Made by a program: the position numbers and the translations under genes
Part shown: positions 1 to 8,791 of the stretch, in pieces
Position numbering within the stretch: the stretch's first letter is position 1
Layout: the number at the start of each line of letters is the position of its first letter
Source: UBA11869 sp964544965
Lineage (GTDB): Bacteria > Pseudomonadota > Gammaproteobacteria > Eutrophobiales > Eutrophobiaceae
Length of the DNA stretch: 38,159 bases
Direction of reading: 5' to 3'
NCBI GenBank assembly: GCA_964544965.1
Contig: CAZJED010000007.1
Location: 1 to 38,159 of the forward strand
Notes under the pieces: model-generated
What the model saw: the letters and a program-made list of their open reading frames with translations, nothing else
The model's database searches: none
What the model was told of the DNA's origin: nothing

Positions 1-1
1 T

Positions 2-277
2 TTTGAGCGTATTCGAGAAGAGATACGTAATGGTAATTCTCCACAAGCAAGTATTCATGCTGGTTATCAAAAGGCTTTTTCAACAATTGCAGATGCAAAT
101 ATCACGACTTTAATTGCGGCATTAATGTTATTTAGTTTTGGAACAGGACCTATTCAGGGTTTTGCTGTTACATTATCGTTGGGCATTATATGTTCAATGT
201 TTACAGCTATTATGGTTACACGCGGATTAGTGAATTTATTATTCGGCGGGAAAAATTTAAAAAGATTGACGATTTAA
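2..277 (+). CDS. secD: Protein translocase subunit SecD, C-terminal fragment
   Basis: The window opens inside this gene; only the last 91 codons are present and the reading frame starts at base 2. SecD pairs with SecF in the inner membrane and uses the proton gradient to help pull proteins through SecYEG. The visible part starts at FERIREEIRNG, the conserved cytoplasmic stretch after the fourth transmembrane helix in the SecD/RND fold. It continues through the last two hydrophobic helices (ITTLIAALMLFSF and GFAVTLSLGII) and ends in a short basic tail (GGKNLKRLTI). The gene is intact at its 3' end and lies 24 bases before secF, the usual secDF order. Identification is firm from sequence and position; the start lies outside the window. 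Confidence 0.95.
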   Translation, partial: FERIREEIRNGNSPQASIHAGYQKAFSTIADANITTLIAALMLFSFGTGPIQGFAVTLSLGIICSMFTAIMVTRGLVNLLFGGKNLKRLTI

Positions 278-301
278 ATTGATTTAGACAGGAATATTGT
301 T

Positions 302-1225
302 ATGAAGAAAATAGAGTTTAATTTTATGGGTTCACGCAAGATAACATCAGTCATCTCTGCGTTGCTTATTATTTTTTCTACTATTTCTATATCCTATCAA
401 GGTTTGAATTTGGGAATTGATTTTACTGGTGGAACATTAGTTGAGGTTGGTTATCCAGAAGCAGTTGATTTAGATAAGGTACGTCGATCATTTGACAATT
501 CGGATTTTAGTGCTGCTGCAATACAGTACTTTGGTTCAGCTAAAGAGATATTAATCAGAATACCGCCACAGCAAGGTTTAAATAGTGCCGATATAAGCAG
601 CAGAATTCTCGATTTGATCTCAGCTGATAACACTAGTGGTGTAATGCGCAGAGTTGAATTTGTCGGCCCTCAAGTTGGAGAAGAATTAAGGGAAGATGGC
701 GGTCTAGCAATGCTTTACGCTTTGTTATGTATTATGATTTACGTAGCATTTCGTTTTCAAATGCGTTTCTCAGTAGGAGCTGTCGCGGCGTTAATTCATG
801 ATGTGGTAATAACATTAGGATTTTTCTCTATCGCACGTTTTAACTTCGATCTAACTATACTCGCTGCCTTACTCGCTGTTATTGGGTATTCACTAAATGA
901 TACGATCGTTGTTTTTGACCGTGTGCGTGAAAATTTTCGTAAGATTCGAGAAAAAGCACCGGTTGATGTTTTTAATATTTCTTTAAATCAGACACTACGT
1001 AGAACTTTGATGACATCATTCACAACACTATTAGTTTTACTGGCATTATTCTTTTTAGGCGGGGAAATTATCCATGGTTTTGCAATGGCATTAATTTTCG
1101 GGGTTTTAATTGGCACATATTCATCTATTTATATTGCTAGCCCAGTTACACTTGCCCTTGGAATTAAGAAGGAAGATCTGATGCCTGTTAAAAAAGAAGG
1201 CGAGGATCTAAGTAGCCGCCCCTAA
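302..1225 (+). CDS. secF: Protein translocase subunit SecF
   Basis: This 307-residue inner-membrane protein is the partner of SecD in proton-driven late steps of Sec export. Visible features are a first transmembrane helix near residues 13-32, the GIDFTGGT motif that opens the periplasmic domain (about residue 38), the VGPQVGEEL motif before the membrane block, and the conserved VIGYSLNDTIVVFDRVREN segment in the helical C-terminal half. Length is typical of stand-alone SecF. The ATG lies behind a weak AGGA site at about 291-294 and 24 bases after secD, so the two are probably co-transcribed. Nothing is missing or unusual. The next gene, pdxB, starts 28 bases later on the same strand. Confidence 0.97.
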   Translation: MKKIEFNFMGSRKITSVISALLIIFSTISISYQGLNLGIDFTGGTLVEVGYPEAVDLDKVRRSFDNSDFSAAAIQYFGSAKEILIRIPPQQGLNSADISSRILDLISADNTSGVMRRVEFVGPQVGEELREDGGLAMLYALLCIMIYVAFRFQMRFSVGAVAALIHDVVITLGFFSIARFNFDLTILAALLAVIGYSLNDTIVVFDRVRENFRKIREKAPVDVFNISLNQTLRRTLMTSFTTLLVLLALFFLGGEIIHGFAMALIFGVLIGTYSSIYIASPVTLALGIKKEDLMPVKKEGEDLSSRP

Positions 1226-1253
1226 TGTAATTCTTAAAAAAATAACGAATATC

Positions 1254-2426
1254 GTGGTTGGGTCATTATCCATAATAGCAGACGACCAGATTCCTTTTGC
1301 CGATAAAGTTTTTTCAAAATTTGGCAACATCAATTTGGAAAATGGGCGCGCTATTAATAAAAAGAATATTAAAGATGCTGATGTTCTTTTAGTCAGGTCA
1401 GTTACAAAAGTTGACGAATCATTATTAAAAAATACCAACATTAAATTCGTAGGTTCTGCGACTAGCGGGATCGATCATGTTGATGTTGATTATTTGAATA
1501 AATCAAATATTTCTTTTTCGTACGCTCCTGGCAGTAATGCAAATTCTGTTGCTGAATATGTGTTAAATAGTTTGATTACGATAAACAGAAATACAAACAC
1601 TCCTTTTTCTTTATATGGAAAGAAAGTTGGGATTGTAGGTTATGGAAATATTGGGTCCCGCGTTAAATATTTTATGGATGTATTTAATATTGAGTGTGTA
1701 CTAAACGATCCTCCTTTGTTTGATCAAACAAAGAGTCAATCCTTTGTTGATCTAGAAGAGGTATTGCAATCTGATATCATCACATTACATGTTCCATTAA
1801 CAAAAAGTGGCAAATACCCTACAATTAATTTAGTTAATGATAAATTTTTAAAAAAATTAAAATCCGATGTTATTCTAATTAATACATCTCGTGGCGAGGT
1901 TATTGATGAGCAGGCTTTAATCTGTTTTAAAAAAAGAAATCCGGAATCAAAGCTAATATTGGATGTATGGCGTAATGAGCCGAATATCAATATTGAATTA
2001 CTTCAGCAAGCATTTATTGGGACACCTCATATCGCTGGGTATAGTTACGATGCCAAGATTAGAGCTACAAAGATTCTTTTTGATTCATTGCAAAAATTCT
2101 TAAAGACAAACTTTAATTATCCAAATTTTTTGAACAAAGACATTACATCTTTTGTTCCTAATATATCTGAACCAGATTATTCAATTGAATCTATAATATC
2201 CCAATATTGGAATATTTTAGGAGATAATATTTCATTTTCACAATATGCTAGTCTAGCAGATAATGAACGTTCAACTTTTTATGATAGTTTAAGAAAGAAT
2301 TACCCGATAAGATATGAATATGGCAGCGGTATTATTGATACAAATAAACAGAATGAGTCATCTGTATTTAATAATAAAGCTAGGAGCAATTTAAGAAAGC
2401 TGGGTTTTAAATTTAAAAACGTATGA
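1254..2426 (+). CDS. pdxB: Erythronate-4-phosphate dehydrogenase (PdxB)
   Basis: This 390-residue protein of the D-2-hydroxyacid dehydrogenase family should oxidise 4-phosphoerythronate with NAD in the DXP-dependent route to pyridoxal phosphate. The N-terminus (SIIADDQIPFA) matches the PdxB family start. The Rossmann motif VGIVGYGNIGSRV lies near residue 125, and the catalytic Arg, Glu and His sit in NTSRGEVIDE, LDVWRNEP and HIAGYS. The C-terminal extension carries the family's dimerisation region. The start is GTG at 1254; there is no ATG in frame nearby and no clear Shine-Dalgarno site, so the exact start is the weakest part of the call. It overlaps purN by 4 bases (ATGA), which implies translational coupling. 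Confidence 0.92.
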   Translation: MVGSLSIIADDQIPFADKVFSKFGNINLENGRAINKKNIKDADVLLVRSVTKVDESLLKNTNIKFVGSATSGIDHVDVDYLNKSNISFSYAPGSNANSVAEYVLNSLITINRNTNTPFSLYGKKVGIVGYGNIGSRVKYFMDVFNIECVLNDPPLFDQTKSQSFVDLEEVLQSDIITLHVPLTKSGKYPTINLVNDKFLKKLKSDVILINTSRGEVIDEQALICFKKRNPESKLILDVWRNEPNINIELLQQAFIGTPHIAGYSYDAKIRATKILFDSLQKFLKTNFNYPNFLNKDITSFVPNISEPDYSIESIISQYWNILGDNISFSQYASLADNERSTFYDSLRKNYPIRYEYGSGIIDTNKQNESSVFNNKARSNLRKLGFKFKNV

Positions 2427-3016
2427 AAAGACTTGGTATTTTGGTTTCCGGCCGTGGCAGCAATATGACTGCTATAATAGATGCATGCGAGAAGGGTAAT
2501 TTGTTGGCAAATGTGGAAATTGTCATAAGTAATAATCCTGATGCAGAGGCACTTGTAACGGCTAAAGAAAGAAAAATTAACGCTATTCATTTTGATGCAT
2601 CAGTTTGCGAAAATCCAGAGTTGTTAGATACATCCATATGTAACGTCTTGTGTGATTATGAAGTTGATCTTGTATTGCTGGCAGGTTATATGAAAATAAT
2701 TGGACCGATGGTTTTATCAATGTTTGAGGGTAAAATTCTCAATGTACACCCATCATTGCTACCTAAATACGGCGGTCAGGGTATGTATGGCATTAATGTG
2801 CACAGAGCAGTTATCAATGCAGGGGAAGAGATGAGCGGCGCGACTATTCATTTGATTAATAGTCATTATGATAAAGGGAGAATTTTGGCGCAGAAATCGA
2901 TTATTGTAGACGAATATGATACGCCAGAGACTTTAGCAAAGAAGGTCTTAGAAATTGAACATGCATTATACGTTGAAACAGTACATAAAATTATTGAAGG
3001 ACAAATTACATTATAA
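2423..3016 (+). CDS. purN: Phosphoribosylglycinamide formyltransferase (PurN)
   Basis: PurN transfers a formyl group from 10-formyl-tetrahydrofolate to glycinamide ribonucleotide in cytoplasmic purine synthesis. The 197-residue protein starts with LGILVSGRGSNMTAIIDA, the phosphate-binding P-loop-like motif. It has the catalytic NVHPSLLPKY segment (Asn and His) and the SHYDKGRIL segment with the catalytic Asp. Between them it reads GGQGMYGINVH, where the Escherichia coli enzyme, as I remember it, has PGLHTH; the longer loop resembles PurN of Bacteroidetes and some other phyla. The ATG overlaps the pdxB stop. Its usual partner purM is not adjacent. Function is confident; the subtype remark rests on memory. 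Confidence 0.93.
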   Translation: MKRLGILVSGRGSNMTAIIDACEKGNLLANVEIVISNNPDAEALVTAKERKINAIHFDASVCENPELLDTSICNVLCDYEVDLVLLAGYMKIIGPMVLSMFEGKILNVHPSLLPKYGGQGMYGINVHRAVINAGEEMSGATIHLINSHYDKGRILAQKSIIVDEYDTPETLAKKVLEIEHALYVETVHKIIEGQITL

Positions 3017-3051
3017 ATCAAAGAGTCTAGACAAATTTAAAATAAATTTCA

Positions 3052-5523
3052 GTGATTAATAAAATAAAAAATATATACATATCAACTGTTCTTAGAAAAC
3101 CAGCATTAGTTTGTTTCTTTATGTCAGTTGTATTATGTTTTTTTGCATTACATACAAAAAATTTCAAACTCGATGCATCTGCAGATTCTTTACTGCTAGA
3201 AGATGATAAAGATCTTCAATTATTTCGTGAAACTATAGAACGTTATACAACGAAAGAATTTTTATTTGTAACCTTCACTTCAGATGAAAGTCTTTTTAGC
3301 GAGCCTGTTCTTAAGAAAATTACTCAACTTAGAGATGAACTAAAAAAAATAAAATTAGTTGATTCAGTTATAAGTTTAATTGATGTGCCTTTAGTTAGGC
3401 AGTTTGAGGGGTCACTTTCTGATGTTGCAGATAATGTTCGTACAATAGAAGGCGGCGATGTTAATTTAGAAAAAGCCAAACAAGAATTACTTACTAGTCC
3501 GATATACAAGGAACTTGTGATAAGTAAAGATGGAACTACGACAGCGTTGTTAGTTAATCTAAAGACCCAACCTGAATTCCGTGACATTCAACGAGAAAGA
3601 AACCGATTATTGATTAAAAGCAGAAAAAATGAATTAAATGCAGACGAAATAGCTAATCTAAAAAAAATATCTCTTCAATACAAAGAAAAGAAGAATGAAA
3701 TAGACAACATTAATCATCAGACGATAGCCAGTATAAGAGAAATACTTTCAAAATATGATCAGTATGGTTCATTACACCTTGGCGGTGTGCCAATGATCGC
3801 TGATGATATGATAACTTTTATAAAGAATGACTTAATTATTTTTGGTATCGGCGTATTTCTTTTTCTCATCATTATGTTAACAATTATTTTTCGCAAATTA
3901 AGATGGGTTTTGTTGCCTTTGGTGAGTTGTTTTTATGCCGGGTTTTTAATGATCGGTCTGCTCGGTTTAGTTGGATGGAATGTTACGGTAATTTCATCGA
4001 ATTTTATTTCGCTTATGTTAATTATAACTATGTCAATGAATGTTCATTTAATAGTTCGTTATAGACAACTATGCACCGACTTTCCTGATTATACGCAACA
4101 AGAATTAGTATTGAATACCGCTACTAAAATGGTTTGGCCGTGTTTATATACTGCTTTGACGACAATTATGGCTTTCACTTCTCTTGTGGTAAGTGGCATA
4201 AAACCTGTTATTGATTTTGGTTGGATGATGACAATTGGGTTAAGCGTAACATTCTTAACATCTTTTATTTTATTTCCTTCTTTGTTAATTATGTTACCAA
4301 AAACTAGCGAAGTACTAACTACAAAAAATGAATTTCAATTTACACCAAAACTTGCAAGCATTACTGAAAAGTATGGAAATAAAATATTAATATTTACCGT
4401 ATTTCTCACCATAGTTAGTATTTACGGTATCGCCCGCCTTCAAGTTGAAAATAGTTTTATAAATTATTTTAGTAAAGATACAGAGATCTACCAGGGGTTA
4501 AGTTTAATTGATGAAAAATTAGGCGGAACAACACCCGTTGATATTTTATTAAACTTAGAGGATTCAGAAATCATGGAAGATGAAGAGATAGATAGTGAGT
4601 TCGAAGATTTTGATGCAATGTTTAGTGAACTTGAAGAGCAACAAGAGAAGGTATGGTTTACACCCGAGCGTATTGATGTAGTTAAAAATGTTCATGATTA
4701 TCTTGAATCATTACCAGAAGTTGGGAAAGTATTATCGCTGGCATCCGCTATACGTGTTGGCGAACAAATTAATAAAGGAGAGTTCGATGCTTTTGAGTTA
4801 GCAATTGTTAGTAAACGAATGCCAAATGAATTACGAGAAAGCATGATAAATCCGTATTTTTCTGAAAAAAATAATGAAGCGCGTATAAACATAAGAATAC
4901 TTGATTCTCTAAAAGATCTTCGGCGAAAAGAATTGCTAGATAAAATTAAAACTGATTTGACAGAAAAAATTGGTTTGGACAAAGATAAAGTAAGAATAAC
5001 AGGTATTCTTGTGCTTTATAATAATATGTTACAGAGTTTATTTAAGTCACAAATTTTGACTCTTGGTGTTGTTATGATTGGTATTGCGTTCATGTTGATT
5101 ATTTTGTTTCGTTCAATAAAATTAGCAATAATCGGCATTATCCCTAATTTATTCGCAGCAGCAATTATATTAGGGTTGATGGGTTTGCTAACAATACCTT
5201 TGGATATGATGACAATAACGATTGCTGCGATAACAATTGGTATAGCTGTTGATAATAGCATTCATTATATTTATCGTTTTCGCGAAGAATTTCCAAAGAC
5301 AAGAGATTATGTTTTTACTATGCACTATTGTCATGCGAATATAGGAAAAGCGGTTTTTTATACGGCGAGCACTATTATTATCGGTTTTTCAATATTAATA
5401 TTATCTAACTTTATTCCCACGATTTATTTTGGGGTGTTAACTGCTTTTGCAATGTTCGTAGCGCTTCTCGCCGCGCTCACCTTATTACCAAAACTAATTC
5501 TTATATTTAGGCCTTTTAGATAA
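3052..5523 (+). CDS. RND superfamily (MMPL/HpnN-like) exporter, substrate unknown
   Basis: This is an 823-residue inner-membrane protein with the 1+5+1+5 helix plan of lipid-exporting RND proteins. Helices lie near residues 18-34, 259-280, 284-308, 315-335, 362-382, 390-414, 445-462, 668-686, 690-712, 717-737, 770-787 and 793-815, with two large periplasmic loops. The segment ITIGIAVDNSIHYIYRFREE (about 727-746) is the MMPL-type signature. The second loop holds a very acidic patch at about 502-531. The start is GTG at 3052 without a clear ribosome site. Its neighbour mlaC resembles HpnM/Ttg2D proteins, which in hopanoid gene sets accompany HpnN transporters. By context it may move lipids between the membranes; that role is inferred. 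Confidence 0.82.
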   Translation: MINKIKNIYISTVLRKPALVCFFMSVVLCFFALHTKNFKLDASADSLLLEDDKDLQLFRETIERYTTKEFLFVTFTSDESLFSEPVLKKITQLRDELKKIKLVDSVISLIDVPLVRQFEGSLSDVADNVRTIEGGDVNLEKAKQELLTSPIYKELVISKDGTTTALLVNLKTQPEFRDIQRERNRLLIKSRKNELNADEIANLKKISLQYKEKKNEIDNINHQTIASIREILSKYDQYGSLHLGGVPMIADDMITFIKNDLIIFGIGVFLFLIIMLTIIFRKLRWVLLPLVSCFYAGFLMIGLLGLVGWNVTVISSNFISLMLIITMSMNVHLIVRYRQLCTDFPDYTQQELVLNTATKMVWPCLYTALTTIMAFTSLVVSGIKPVIDFGWMMTIGLSVTFLTSFILFPSLLIMLPKTSEVLTTKNEFQFTPKLASITEKYGNKILIFTVFLTIVSIYGIARLQVENSFINYFSKDTEIYQGLSLIDEKLGGTTPVDILLNLEDSEIMEDEEIDSEFEDFDAMFSELEEQQEKVWFTPERIDVVKNVHDYLESLPEVGKVLSLASAIRVGEQINKGEFDAFELAIVSKRMPNELRESMINPYFSEKNNEARINIRILDSLKDLRRKELLDKIKTDLTEKIGLDKDKVRITGILVLYNNMLQSLFKSQILTLGVVMIGIAFMLIILFRSIKLAIIGIIPNLFAAAIILGLMGLLTIPLDMMTITIAAITIGIAVDNSIHYIYRFREEFPKTRDYVFTMHYCHANIGKAVFYTASTIIIGFSILILSNFIPTIYFGVLTAFAMFVALLAALTLLPKLILIFRPFR

Positions 5524-5765
5524 AATTGCAATTAAACAATATCTTGCATTAGTTATTTAATGTTAAATAATCGAAATAATTATTTGATAAGCCCTTTCTC
5601 TTGCAATACATTCCTATTACAATATTTAAGGATATGGATAAAAAATAACGATAGCGATTAATAATCAGTTTTTCTTATAAATCTAACAATAGTTAATCTA
5701 ATTTATGCTGCTTCATAAGGTTTATGGATCTGCTAAAAAAAATAAAAAATTAAGAGGTATTTTTG

Positions 5766-6386
5766 ATGATTAATAAAAATTTAAAGTGGCTCTTATTAAT
5801 TGTATGTTTGATATTTACTGCTGCATATGCAGCAGCGTCACCAAATGAGGTGGTTAAAGAAACCGCAGATGGCGTTATTAACCACATTGAAAATAATCGT
5901 GCTATCTTAGAAGAGACTCCAGAAAAAATATATGAAATGGTGGACGAATTAATTATTCCACGTTTTGATTTTGTTAGTATGTCTAAATGGGTGCTTGGCA
6001 AGCATTGGAAACAAGCAAGCGAAGCACAAAGATCTGAATTTATTAACCAATTCAAGGAATTACTTGTGCGTACTTATGCACGCGCATTGCTTGAATATTC
6101 CGGACAAAAAATAAAATACTTTCCAGTTGAACAAAATCCAAAATCAAATCTTGCAGTTGTAAAAACTGAGTTAACTAGTTCAAGCAATGCTCAGTTACCA
6201 ATTTTATATCGCATGCATCAAAAAAATGAAGAATGGAAAGTTGTTGATGTTTCCGTTGATGGTGTAAGTTTAGTAACTACTTATCGGGGTTCTTTTGCAA
6301 CACAGATCAAGCAAAATGGTTTCGATTCACTGCTTAATGAACTAACGAAAAAGAACGCAAGACTTGAGGCAAGCATCACAAAGTAG
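5766..6386 (+). CDS. mlaC: Periplasmic phospholipid carrier MlaC (Ttg2D family)
   Basis: MlaC shuttles phospholipid between the outer-membrane MlaA complex and the inner-membrane MlaFEDB transporter. The 206-residue protein has a signal peptide (basic start, hydrophobic core about residues 8-22, likely cleavage after AYAA). It then shows family segments such as IYEMVDELIIPRFDFV, WVLGKHWKQAS and VDVSVDGVSLVTTYR. The ATG at 5766 is chosen over a TTG one codon earlier because a GAGG site sits 8 bases upstream. The 242 bases before it hold no convincing gene. It is followed by ibaG and murA, as at the end of the E. coli mla operon, but the ABC transporter genes mlaF, mlaE and mlaD are absent. A hopanoid-associated HpnM-like role is an alternative. 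Confidence 0.87.
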   Translation: MINKNLKWLLLIVCLIFTAAYAAASPNEVVKETADGVINHIENNRAILEETPEKIYEMVDELIIPRFDFVSMSKWVLGKHWKQASEAQRSEFINQFKELLVRTYARALLEYSGQKIKYFPVEQNPKSNLAVVKTELTSSSNAQLPILYRMHQKNEEWKVVDVSVDGVSLVTTYRGSFATQIKQNGFDSLLNELTKKNARLEASITK

Positions 6387-6497
6387 TTATATTTTTTATT
6401 CCTAATTAATTGGGTTGATTACCATCCAAAGTAAGACTTTTTTTTAGATTTAAATCGCACTAACTTTTCGTACAGATAAGTTAAGAAGTATTTTTTT

Positions 6498-6743
6498 ATG
6501 ACTCCTAAAATTATAAAACAACTAATCGAGACTCGATTACCTGATGCAGATGTTAAGGTTGAAAGTGAAGACGGGACTCATTTTAAAGCTTTTATTATTA
6601 GTGAATTGTTTACCGGGAAAAGTATGTTGCAACAACATAGGATGGTTTATGAGGCGTTAGGCAGTAAGATTGGCAAAGATATTCACGCGTTGTCTTTGAA
6701 AACATTTACTCCACAGCAAAATAAAAATGTAAACAAGGCATAA
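6498..6743 (+). CDS. ibaG: BolA-family protein IbaG
   Basis: This 81-residue protein is a small BolA/IbaG family member, thought to work with monothiol glutaredoxin in iron-sulfur handling and acid stress. The fold is recognisable: an N-terminal helix (IKQLIETRLPDADVKV), the HFKAFIISELFTGKSMLQQH segment with the conserved His and the Phe/Gly turn, then RMVYEALGSKIGKDIHALSL. Its place directly before murA is conserved in gammaproteobacteria, which favours IbaG over BolA. The ATG has a weak upstream site (TAAGAAG, about 9 bases away). The 111 bases between mlaC and this gene are AT-rich and show no hairpin I would call. Confidence 0.92.
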   Translation: MTPKIIKQLIETRLPDADVKVESEDGTHFKAFIISELFTGKSMLQQHRMVYEALGSKIGKDIHALSLKTFTPQQNKNVNKA

Positions 6744-6778
6744 CATTTTTAATAATTTAATTAAGGTAAAAATAGATT

Positions 6779-8041
6779 ATGGATAAATTAATTATCCACG
6801 GCGGAATGCCTCTAGAAGGTGAAATTCCTATATCTGGCGCAAAGAATTCGGCCTTACCGATACTGTCCGCAACTTTACTAACTGACCAACCGGTTATCAT
6901 TGGCAACGTTCCGCATTTACATGACATAACGACAACAATAGAGTTGCTTGGTCTCATGGGTTCAAGAATTACAGTTAATGAGCGTATGAATATAGAAATA
7001 GATAATGCCGAAATAAATAATTTTTTTGCTCCATATGAATTAGTTAAAACAATGCGCGCATCTATTCTTGTTCTAGGGCCATTGCTTGCTCGTTATGGGA
7101 AAGCCGACGTATCTCTTCCAGGAGGTTGTGCAATTGGTTCACGACCTGTAAATATTCACCTGCAGGGTTTAATTGCAATGGGTGCAGAAATAACAACGGA
7201 TAGCGGATATATTCGTGCATCAACAAAAGGGAGGTTAAAAGGAGTACGTCTTGCTTTGGATATTGTAACAGTCACAGGTACAGAAAATTTGATGATGGCA
7301 GCAACTCTTGCTGAAGGTTTAACAGTTATTGAAAATGCAGCAAGGGAACCCGAGGTAAAAGATTTAGCAAATTGCCTAAATAAGATGGGAGCTAAAATTA
7401 GTGGTGCCGGCACAGATCGTATTGAAATTAAAGGTGTTGAAACATTGTCTGGAACAGAACACAAAATTTTACCTGATCGCATAGAAACAGGTACATACCT
7501 TGTCGCTGCTGCAATGACAGGCGGTAAAATGCGGTTGAAAAATACTCAATCAATTCTATTAGAATCTGTTCTAGCCAAATTATCAGAGGCAGGTGCTAAA
7601 ATCGAAATTGAGGAAAATGCAATTTCAATTGATATGGAAGGAAAAAAACCAAAAGCAGTTGATATACATACTGCGCCATTTCCAGGATTTCCAACGGATA
7701 TGCAAGCACAATTTACAGCAATGAATAGCATAGCAGAAGGCACAGGCATAATTACCGAAGCTGTTTTTGAGAATAGATTCATGCATGTCCATGAACTACA
7801 AAGAATGGGCGCAGATCTTAAATTGGAGGGCAATACCACAATAACAGATGGTGTTGAACAATTAACATGCGCTCCTGTCATGGCAACAGATTTAAGGGCA
7901 TCAGCGAGCTTAGTCTTAGCTGGTTTGGTTGCTGAAGGTGAAACTGTTGTTGACCGTATTTACCACATTGATCGTGGTTATGAGACAATAGAAGAAAAAT
8001 TATCGCAATTGGGGGCTAATATTAAACGTGTCCCCGAATAA
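6779..8041 (+). CDS. murA: UDP-N-acetylglucosamine 1-carboxyvinyltransferase (MurA)
   Basis: MurA adds enolpyruvate from PEP to UDP-GlcNAc, the first committed step of peptidoglycan synthesis, in the cytoplasm. The 420-residue length is standard. The start LIIHGGMPLEGEIPISGAKN holds the conserved Lys/Asn of the active site. The catalytic loop PGGCAIGSRPV carries Cys117, the residue attacked by fosfomycin, so the enzyme is predicted to be of the sensitive Cys type. Conserved FPTDMQAQF and MATDLRASASLVLAGLVAEG segments are also present. The ATG follows ibaG by 35 bases with an AAGG site at about 6763-6766. The ibaG-murA-hisG-hisD order is a conserved gammaproteobacterial block. Confidence 0.98.
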   Translation: MDKLIIHGGMPLEGEIPISGAKNSALPILSATLLTDQPVIIGNVPHLHDITTTIELLGLMGSRITVNERMNIEIDNAEINNFFAPYELVKTMRASILVLGPLLARYGKADVSLPGGCAIGSRPVNIHLQGLIAMGAEITTDSGYIRASTKGRLKGVRLALDIVTVTGTENLMMAATLAEGLTVIENAAREPEVKDLANCLNKMGAKISGAGTDRIEIKGVETLSGTEHKILPDRIETGTYLVAAAMTGGKMRLKNTQSILLESVLAKLSEAGAKIEIEENAISIDMEGKKPKAVDIHTAPFPGFPTDMQAQFTAMNSIAEGTGIITEAVFENRFMHVHELQRMGADLKLEGNTTITDGVEQLTCAPVMATDLRASASLVLAGLVAEGETVVDRIYHIDRGYETIEEKLSQLGANIKRVPE

Positions 8042-8156
8042 ATTAACATTTAAGATACGTTAGATTTGAAACTTTTTATGTCTTATTGTTTCTAATGTAT
8101 TTTGTGTGATTTACTTACGCATAAATCAAAAATTATTAATAAATATATAAATTATA

Positions 8157-8789
8157 ATGTCAGATAAGATAACAATTGCCGTTTCAAAGGGCAGAATTTT
8201 CGATGAAGCTATTCCTTTACTTGCCAGAATTAATATCATTCCCAAAGATGATCCAAAGAAATCTCGTAAATTAATAATAGAAACAAATCAGAGCGATATT
8301 CAGATGCTTGTGATCAGAGCAGCAGATGTGCCAACCTATGTTGAACGAGGTGCAGCAGCATTAGGAATTGCCGGTAAAGACGTGCTGCTTGAGTATCAAG
8401 GAGATGGTTTTTATGAACCATTTGATCTTGGTATTGCAAAATGCCAAATGATGTTAGCAGGATTAAAAAAAGCAAAACAAGCTTCTGCAAGGCCACGAAT
8501 TGCAACGAAGTATGCGAATATAACTCGAGACTATTTCGCTAATTATGGCCAACAGGTAGAAATTATTAAATTATATGGTTCTATGGAATTAGCACCGATA
8601 TTAGGTTTAGCAGATCAGATCGTTGATCTTGTGGATACTGGCGAAACATTAAAAGCAAATGGCCTAGTTCCACTTAAGCATATTGCAGATATTAGTTCCA
8701 GATTAATTGTAAATAAAGCAGCAATGAAGATGAAGAATTCCACTATAAAATCTTTTATGGAACGGCTATCCAGTGTTATTGGAGATTGA
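8157..8789 (+). CDS. hisG: ATP phosphoribosyltransferase, short form (HisG)
   Basis: HisG joins ATP and PRPP in the first step of histidine synthesis. At 210 residues this is the short form, which lacks the C-terminal ACT-like regulatory domain of the 299-residue E. coli enzyme. Short forms work as a hetero-octamer with HisZ, so a hisZ gene is expected elsewhere; none is in this window. Recognisable segments are ITIAVSKGRIFDEAIPLL at the start, the ERGAAALGIAGKDVLLE region, and IVDLVDTGETLKANGL, the PRPP-binding loop. The ATG at 8157 has no clear ribosome site in its AT-rich 115-base leader. It ends 2 bases before the hisD start codon. Confidence 0.95.
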   Translation: MSDKITIAVSKGRIFDEAIPLLARINIIPKDDPKKSRKLIIETNQSDIQMLVIRAADVPTYVERGAAALGIAGKDVLLEYQGDGFYEPFDLGIAKCQMMLAGLKKAKQASARPRIATKYANITRDYFANYGQQVEIIKLYGSMELAPILGLADQIVDLVDTGETLKANGLVPLKHIADISSRLIVNKAAMKMKNSTIKSFMERLSSVIGD

Positions 8790-8791
8790 TC

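Noticed and set aside
5601..5628. Possible promoter (TTGCAA, then TATTTA) upstream of mlaC
   Set aside because: Hexamers match the consensus poorly and AT-rich DNA gives many such hits.
5724..5753. Nine-codon frame MDLLKKIKN just before mlaC, possibly a leader peptide
   Set aside because: Very short, AT-rich and without attenuator-like hairpins; such frames are expected by chance.
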